DNA from: Symbiodinium sp. CCMP2592
Taxonomy: Eukaryota > Sar > Dinophyceae > Suessiales > Symbiodiniaceae
DNA length: 64,000 nucleotides
NCBI GenBank assembly: GCA_905221615.1
Contig: CAJNDT010005445.1
Location: 968,313-1,032,312 of the forward strand
Reading direction: 5' to 3'
In this document: positions 9,449-18,400 of the stretch, one piece after another
Layout of the letters: each line of letters opens with the position of its first letter
Numbering within the stretch: the stretch's first letter is position 1
Translations under genes and position numbers: made by a program
Notes under the pieces: generated by a model
The model's database searches: none
What the model saw: the letters and a program-made list of their open reading frames with translations, nothing else
What the model was told of the DNA's origin: nothing

Positions 9449-12400
9449 GGCCGAGTGTTGCGGGTGGGCCTTCTGGTCCACCAAGAGCTCCGGGCCTTCC
9501 GGGAGATCCTTTAGGGAGAGGTTTGATTGGGGATGGTTCGGGGTTCCCTTTTGCTTCGGGTTGTTCGGGGCTGCCAGGGAGTCAGGGTGCCGTTGAAAGG
9601 CCAGAGGAGCCTGCTAAGTACATTTCGGACCTTCCTAAACTAGCCCAAACGGATCTCGCGAGTAGTGCGGTCGTATGTGGAAATTGGTTAGCTCAAGTTA
9701 GGCAAGTGCTTGTGGGGCTTTCTCCTAGCGCTAGCGTATGGTGGCAGGGAGTAGAAGGTCCGGCCACATCTGCATACCGGCGCTGGTTAGTGGCAGACCC
9801 GCTAGGGCGTCTAGGAATCGACCCGTCGTCTGTAGTCGGAGAGTTCGATAGGCACTTGTATGGGAGGGTAGAAAGTCGGTCGGTGTCTTTGCTGTTGGCA
9901 GCGGTTCCGCAGTCGATACGGGATGATGTGGTAACCAACCGTTGGTTAAGTAGTGCGTCCATTTTGTTTAGGGTGCTCTGTTTGTTTCAACCCGGAGGTT
10001 CTAGTGAACGATCACATCTCCTATCCCAATTGGTGAGTCCTGGGGTTTGTGGTTCGTTTACCGAGGCTATCAAGGGGTTGAGGAAGTGGCAACAAGGGTT
10101 GCAGCGGGCGGGGGAAATCCACGCGACTTTACCCGACGCGTCGCTTCTACTTAGGGGAATAGATGGAGCAACCTCGGCATTGTTGACGGCGCACCCCATG
10201 ATAGGATTCCGAGTGAACGCGTTTAGACATCAGCTAGCGATCGATTACAACCCGACTGTGGCTAACGTTGTGCAACTAGTTCGACTAATCCAAGCGGAGT
10301 GCGAAGCTGCAGCGATTACTTCGGAAGGGACCCCGGATAAGAGGGCTAGGACGGCCGCTGTTTCTACCCCTAAGGAGCCTCCTCCTACTAAGGCCGTTCC
10401 TCCTTCTCCACCGAGTCAAGGGGCTGGGGTTGCGGCTAGTAATGCAAAGGGTGATCCTAAAGGGTTTGGTAAAGGGAAGGCCACGGATGGGAGTGCCCAA
10501 CTCTGCTTCAAGTTCTCAGATGCAACAGGTTGCAAGTTTGGGGATGCGTGCTCGTTTAAGCATGATCGGGCAAAGGCTCGCAAAGAGGGTAGATGTCTTG
10601 CGTGTGGTCAGGCAGGTCATATTCGTCCGGATTGCAAACTCGTTGCTCCTGAGAACCGGCAAGTTTTGGCAGACTCTGGGACCACTCCTGAGGGTTCACC
10701 TAAAGCAGGATCTCCTAAGGGTAAGGGAAGGGCTGCTAAAGCGAAGGCAGCAGCTCAGGCCAAGGGGGTTTCTGAAGAACCCACTGGCAGTTCCGAAGCA
10801 GCGAAGGCTGCTTCAGCTTCGACTCCGACTGAGGGCGGACAGGAGGGTCTGATCGCAGAAGCGGCTAAGCTCCTGAAGACCGTATCTTTGAAGGCTTTGA
10901 GGCTAGGTTCTGATGTTGAGGTTGATACCTCGTGGTTGCTAAGTGCCATTGCGGGACCTTCCGATTTAGCCTACGCACTGGTAGACAGTGGAGCAACCAA
11001 TGCGCTTCGGCCAGCGTATGACGGAGAGTTGAGCCTCGGAAAGCCCATTAAGGTTGACTTAGCTAGTGGCGTAGCTGAACTGAGGGTGAACGAGTGCGGC
11101 ACTCTTCTGCATGCTGGTCCTTGCCAGGTAATTTTACCTGCGGGGTATCTGGTAGAGCTTGGTTTTACTATCTCCTGGAGGAAGAGGGGGTGTAAGATTA
11201 GGCATCCTGGTAGGGGTACCCTGGAGGTTACGGTCGTTAAGGGTTGCCCCTTGATACCTCGCGAACTCGGTCTAGAGATTCTTGAAGAGTACGAAACCTT
11301 GAAGTGTAGCCGAGGAGGTCTGAAGAAGATTGGGCCTTTGCAAGCCGAACGTGGGTTAAAGCCCGGCGAAGTCCGGTCGTGGCTTAGGGATAAGCTTCGG
11401 AGTAGGGATGGTGGCTTGTCCAGAGAAGAGCAGTTTACTTTCCTTACGGGGCTGTTTCCTAGGGTACCGTTGGGTCTTCTAGAGCAGGTTTGTGTCGCTG
11501 ATACAGGAACCGGACTTGTAGACTATCGCCATTTGCCGTGGAACAGGAGGCTGCGTCGGACAGTATCCCGGGCGAAGCCGGGGACAGTCATGATTAATTT
11601 GTCTCCTAAGCAGCCTGGTTGGAAGGGATCGGGTTGTGTGGTTTCGGTTGAGCCATCTGAAAAGGGGATAGAGTCTGATTCAGTGTTTCGGCAGCTTCTG
11701 GATTGGGCGAGTTCTGGGGCTATTGGCGGTGTGATAAGAAGCGAAGAGGACGCATCTGGGCGACCCGTAGTTTGCCACGATCAGGACTATTGGAAGGGAT
11801 TAGAGGATACAGAGGTTGGTAGCACCTTGTCACGGGGGTCAGTTCGGATCTTCAGGGCTGTTCTGTTGTTTGCGGTAGCTCAGGCGATTTCGGACGGTCG
11901 GAAGCACCGAGAGGATCTGCATGAACCAGAGGGTGACGAGGGTTTTGATCCTGAGGATGTTCCCCCTACTGGGTTACGGGATCCCGCGGAGCTAGCCAAG
12001 TGGGCACTAGAGAGGGCGGCGGTTAGACTTAAGAAGAAGGATCGGTCCGGCCGTGACACGGGAACATCAGATCCATGCTCTGTGTTCTTAGTTCTCGAAA
12101 GGCCTCGGGATCCAGCGGGTCGTTGGAGATCAGCTGAAATCCCGTGGTTTTGGGCACCGGACGAGATTGAAGGGTTTCGTGAAGCTTATGGGTTGAGTGA
12201 CGTTGTGTTTGATCAGAGCTGTCTTGGTTTGCCTGTGTTGGATACAACTTCTCTTCTTACCTCGTCCTGGCGCCTCTTTGAAGCTCTGCACGCGATCAGG
12301 GCTACCGAAGAAATGAAGACTTTCCTGCGGGGTCTTAAGGACTTGAGGCTTCTTGCTGGCGATTATGGAAGGTCGGTTTGGGGCCCTGGTCTGTGCCGCG

Positions 12401-15400
12401 TGGTGCAAGGTGCATGGGCTCAGTGGAAGACTGAGATTTCTCAGACCGCAGACATCAGTGAGCGTCGTGTCCTTGTAGCTAAGCTTTCGGAAGCCGAGGC
12501 TCAGGCTAGGCATGAGGCACAGGACCACGTTCCATATCGTAAAGGGTGCCCGGTGTGTATTGCTGGGCAAGGCCGACAAAGAGCTCACTGGCGTAGCGGA
12601 TTTCCGGACTTGCATTCTCTTAGTGTAGATATTGCAGGGCCGTTTGTTAATGGCCAGTCCTACAATGTCGAGGCTAGCGGCAGAGACAAAGGAAAGGGCT
12701 ATCGTTACATGCTGGCGTGCACTTACGCGGTCCCCCTTAAGTTTAGTCCCTCTGTAGGCGAGTTGGACGATCTGGCTGAGTATGAGCCTTCGGAATGCGA
12801 ACAGTTGATTCCTGTTGACGGCACGGAAGTGAACTCTTCGGTTGTGGCTGAATCAGGAACCGCTCAGGGTCTACTTGATGATCTCTGGGATTTACCGGAA
12901 CCGGGGGAGGAAGCTGTGAAGGCGGTGACTCACCGGGTTCGACATAAGAGGCCGGAGGATTTGGACGAGGAAGCGGAAGCAGGGCCTGCTACTGTACCTG
13001 AGAAGAGCAAACATCTAACTCTGTTTATTGGGGTGCCCCTTAGGACTAAGAAGAATAAGGAGGTGTATCCTCAGATTCAGGGTGTTATTAATAGACTTGA
13101 AGCGGCAGGCTACCCAGTCCATAGGTATCATGCGGATCGCGCAAAGGAGCTGCGATCAGACATGCTCATTCGGTGGTTAAAGGAGAGAGGAATCCATGGG
13201 TCGTGGACGGCTGGTGAAAGCCCGGCAGGCAATAGAGCGGAGTTGGCAGTACAGGGTTTGAAGGGCTGTGTTCGTAAGCTTTTGAGGGCCTCAGGGCTTT
13301 CCAAACAATTCTGGCCCTTGGCTTTGTTGCATGCGTCAACACGACTGTGGATTCAATTCAATGAACGACTTGGGATTGTGCAGCCTAACTTGTTGCCTTT
13401 TGGGATTCGCCTTATGGCACGCAAGCGCGTGCGTACGGGCTACGACGCGCAATGGGAATCTAAGACGATTGAGGGCGTCTATGTTGGGCATGCTCCGAGT
13501 ACGCCCGGAGGACATCTGGTGTTGGTACTGTCGGATGATGGCCATAAGGTGTTGCTCACGAATACCGTGTATCCGTTGCGGGCGGCTTCTGACAATCCTG
13601 TAAAACCTAAGTATCGACTCACCGGGAAGCATTCTTCGCGCTCCCCGCATTTTGTCGTTCGGGTTGTAGCTGCGCATGAAGTACCGGTTGTAATTTCCGA
13701 CCAGGATGGGGCCATGCTTGGACCCAAGCCTGGGGGGGAGTCCTCTTTAGATTCTTTAGAGTTAGGGGATTTTGATGCCTGTTTTGAAAGCGATCTTGAA
13801 GGTCTAGGTGTATCCCTGGCTCCTGAGGAATTTCCTTCTTCCCCGTTTGACGAGGTTCTCCGGGAGAGCTGTTTCGAAGGCAGCGGGTTGTTTGAACCGG
13901 TGTTGAAATGTCATGGTCCGGATGAAGTTTCGGTCCAAAGGATCCAAGTTCCGCAACTCGATGAAGAGTCTTCTTTATGGATTCGGGGGAGACGGGAGGC
14001 TGAGGATTTTTCCGATGAAACGTGCTTGGAAGTATTGACGAAGGGTCTAGGATTATTGCCAGGGGCAAGAAGGAGGATGATTAGATCCGAGGGGAAGGCT
14101 GTGTTGTTGGGTCTGTATGGTTTGGGGGGTTTCCATGGTATCTCTAGGGCAACTGGAACTTATGAGGAGGTCACACGGTACTTAAACGGGTACCTGGGTA
14201 CTTTGGTTCCGGGGCACGCCTGGGCTGCGTTGTATGTTTCGAAGGATACTAAGGTTCCCCTACACAAGGACCTGAGAAATGCCACCCAGTTCGCGACGGC
14301 CGTTAAGGCCCTTGGTAGCTTTGTCGGTGGAGGTTTGTGGATTGAAGATGAGAACGACACGGGGCCGATCTGTAAGCAGTTACCGGATGGGACTTGGCGC
14401 GCTGGAAGGGTCTATGATGTCCGAAGGGAAGCTCTTCAGTTCCAAGGGGATAAATGGCACACTTCTGAGCACTGGGAGGGAGGCTCTAGGTGGGTGATTT
14501 CGGCTTTTACCCCTAGAGATTTCGGAAGGACCTCTGAAGAGGATTGGGAAGCCCTGAGAGACCTCGGGTTTCCGGTTGACAACGTTTTGGGTGGGCTTCA
14601 GGGGGTCTCTGAAGTGTTGAAGAAGGCCGACGGAGCCGACCAGAAGGTTTGGGAGCCTTCCATTGACCAGGAGGTTCAGTGGGAAGTGGGTTTACCGCAG
14701 CCTCTACTGGAGGATGAGCATCGGCAGGCTTTCGTGGTATGGCATGAAAGGGTCGCACGGTTGAGTAGGATGTTTACCTCGGATTTGTGTGATGCTGTGG
14801 ATATCTCGGAAGATGTTGGTGGAATCGCGGATCAATTGCGGGAGGTTGAGGTGTTAGCTCAGTGGTTGGAGTGTGGCTTAGATGACTGGGTCGAGCAAGG
14901 GGATTGTTATGGAGCGCTGAGGGCTCTTAATGTGGAAATCCCGTTGAACGATGGAGCCCCTACCACTGATGTGTTTCTGCAAACTCGTACCGTTAGCCTC
15001 GTAGAAGCAAGAACTGAGTTGGGATTGTGGAAGGAGCCTGCCCTGGATGAAGTGACGAGCTTGGAAACGACCAATCAAGCTGTTGATAGGGTCAAGGCCG
15101 CCCTAGTGGATCGGTGGATTGAGCAGGGTTACACCGTAATCCAGTTACCCGGCAAGGCAGTCCTTACGAGAAAGAGTGGAACGGGAAAGCGCCGCCTGCG
15201 GGCGGTGTGTTGCGGAAACTATCTCCCTCCTGAGAAGCTAGGTTTATCAAAGGATGACGTTTATGCTTCCGGGGCTGAGGCAGTGACATTGCGGGTAGCC
15301 CTGGGTTTCGCATCGATTTTTTCATCCTGGACCGGGATAACGATAGACATCAAATCAGCTTTTCTGTATGCTCCGATAGGTACCCGATCAAAGGAGAAGG

Positions 15401-18400
15401 AGGAACGCATTATCGTTAAGCCTCCGGCGTTGTTGGTTGAGTTAGGAGTGCTCGAAGCCAGTGACCGTTGGCATGTGCGAAAGGCGTTGTATGGGTTACC
15501 CACGTCACCTAGGGACTGGGGTGATTACCGGGATAAGGAGTTTAGGATCCTTACTATCCTCTGTGAAGGGGTCACCTATGGGCTGTTTCAATCGAAGTCT
15601 GATGAGTCCTTGTGGCTGGTTCAGCCTGTAGGTGAACAAGGGAAGGGGCCGATAGCGGGGTTGTTGGTTGTGTACGTAGATGATCTAGCTTTCTTCGCCT
15701 CTGCGAGCCTGTGCCAATGCTTCATCGACCAGGTTCAGAAGAAGTGGAAAACTTCCCCTCCCAATTGGTTTGGTGACGAGCCAGTTACTTTCTGTGGTGC
15801 TGAGGTGACCCGTTCAGCCCGAGGTTACCGGCTTACTCAGGTGTCTTACTTGAAGGAGCTGCTGCAGAGGTATAATATTGAGGGTACCGCGGCATCGCCC
15901 ATAACGAAGTGGACGGAACCGCTGGAACAAGGAGTTCCCGATGCTGGATTGATCAGAGAGGCGCAGGGCATTACAGGAGCGTTATTGTGGATCAGTACCC
16001 GATCGAGACCAGACATTGCTTACGCTGTTTCGCGTATGGGACAGCAGGCGACTAAGGATCCGGAGTTGAGTATTGCTATCGGCAGGCAAGTGCTTCAGTA
16101 CCTCAGCTCCACCTTGACGTTTGGGATTGAATATTTGCATAAGTCAGGACCTTATTTTTCGGATCATGGTCAGTTGGCTGTACCTCGACAGAATAACGTT
16201 TTGGAAGTGTACTCAGATGCTTCTCACTCGCCGTGTGGCGGGCGCTCGGTACAGTGCTGCATTATTGGGTGGCGTGGGTCGCCGCTGGCGTGGGAAAGCG
16301 CCAGACAAGGGTTCACGACCCTGAGCTCCGCAGAGGCGGAGCTCGTGAGCATGATCCATTCGGTTCAATTGGGGGAATCCATCCAACCATTACTTCAGGA
16401 ACTTCTTTCGGATGACTGTGTTATTTCACTTTTAGCCGATAACGCCGCCGCTATCCGTTCTTTCGAAACGGCGCCAGCCGGCTGGCGTAACCGCCACCTG
16501 AGGATGAGGGCGCAAGCAGGCCGAGAACGAATAGAGAACAACGTTTTGAAGGTCAATCACCTCGCTGGTGTGCACCAGGCGGCGGACATTGGCACGAAGC
16601 CGCTAACCCGATCCAGGTTGCTCTACTTACTTGACCTCATCAATGTGCGAGACCAGCCAGCTTCACCAGAAACAATTAAGGCCGCGAGGGTACTGAGTCG
16701 TCTCTCTCGGGATGCTCAGGTATGTAAGGTGACGCCTGAAGCCGTAGCGGGTTTGGCGCTGTTAGTTGCTCTTCCGAAAGTTTTCGGGCAGCCTATTGGG
16801 AATGCGACGATTGGGCAGCGCTGGCTTCACTGGTGTGTTGGTGTTCTGGTGTGCGTGGTTTTAGGCCTAGGAGTCTGGTGGTTCTTCCGTAAAACAACAG
16901 GGGGCTTCGAGGAGCAGGCTGTTATAACGACTAGCGGTGATGAAAGTCGGCCGCCGAGCGTAGCCGAGGCAACTGTTGTTAACGGGGGTTGTGAGTCAGG
17001 CCCTTCCGGTTCAGAGGACCAGGATTCCGAGGCTGCTGAGGAGGGTGAGGATTGGACCCAAGCTGAAGCTAATCTTAGAGCCATTGAAGTTCGTACTGGG
17101 TTGACCTTTATTCAGCGGGCCCGTTTGCGACAACAGCTCAGTAAGGGAGGGGTTGTTGACGTGCCGGTATTTCAGCAGCGGTATGGCCCCCTCCCCAGTT
17201 GGTTGACTGGAGGGGATTCTGGGTTAACACAGGTCAGGGTTACTCAGCGGTCCGGTTTGGATACTTTGGTATCGGTTCTCACGATAGGCGGTGGGCGCTT
17301 TGTGGAATTCCTAGGGGTTCCAAGACCCGAGTGGACGCGATTAAGGTGCAGTTGCAACCGGTTGAGAGCCCATGCTGTGTTGGTGATCGCAGCGGGAATT
17401 CGGGATACAGGGCGTGAGGAAGGTATGCCGAGGGATCCCGAGTTTCGAGCTGAATTTCGGTTTGTGCAGACGGACACGGGACACCAGTGGATGCCGGTGC
17501 AGGTTCAGGGACCAGAGCTTCGGGCGGAGTTTCCACAGGGCAGTCCGACAGGTTCAAGATCCACGCTCCGAGAAGCTTTTCCGGCTCACAGCGGGTTCGA
17601 GTCTCTTGGGGAAGTCGCTATGCCGCAGCCGTCTAGTGCCGCATCAGAGGTTGCAGTGCAGCAGCAGTCTAGTGCCGCATCAGAGGTTGCAGTGCCGCAG
17701 TCTAGTGCCGCATCAGAGTTTGCAGTGCCGCAGCAGTCTAGTGCCGCATCAGAGGTTGCAGTGCCGCAGTCTAGTGCCGCATCAGAGTTTGCAGTGCAGC
17801 AGCAGTCTAGTGCCGTATCAGAGGTTGCAGTGCCGCAAGCTAGTGTAGCCCATGGGTTTACCCGATCTTTTGAGGTTCCAACGCCTGAGGTGCAGATTGG
17901 GGGGAGTTCTAGTAGCGCTGCTCCATTTGTTCCGTTAGAGAGTGGGGAACAGGAAGTCGGACTTGGAGGAAGCTCCGGAAGCCATGGATTTAATAGCCAC
18001 TGGAACCTGTCAGTCTGCTATGAGGATTCCTTTCAGTGCGGGGATGATTTCGATGAGTTCCCTTATCTTGGAAGTTGGAGCAGGGTTCACTTTCTTGTGA
18101 GGTTGTTCTCCGAAGTAGGCGTGTTGATCCTTGAGTGCTTAGGTGATGGGGCTGATGGATGGTTTCAACTTCGAACGGTGTCTAACTATCAGCTGTATGC
18201 GTTAGTTGATGCTGTGTATCAAGAACTGAAGAAGGGTCCCAGGGCACTAGAGTTTGATTGTCCTCAGTGGTTTGGTTTAGTCGATGAGTGGGTTGCCCAG
18301 GGTGGTGGTTTCGGGACTAGGGTCAGGGAGTGCCCGGCTGGACCTCTGTTTCCTTATGTTGCCTGGGCGCCTCCTTACGTCATTCACTATCTCTGGCGTT

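Noticed and set aside
12130-12615. Minus-strand frame of 161 codons inside the copia Pol gene
   Set aside because: Shadow of the strongly supported plus-strand Pol frame.
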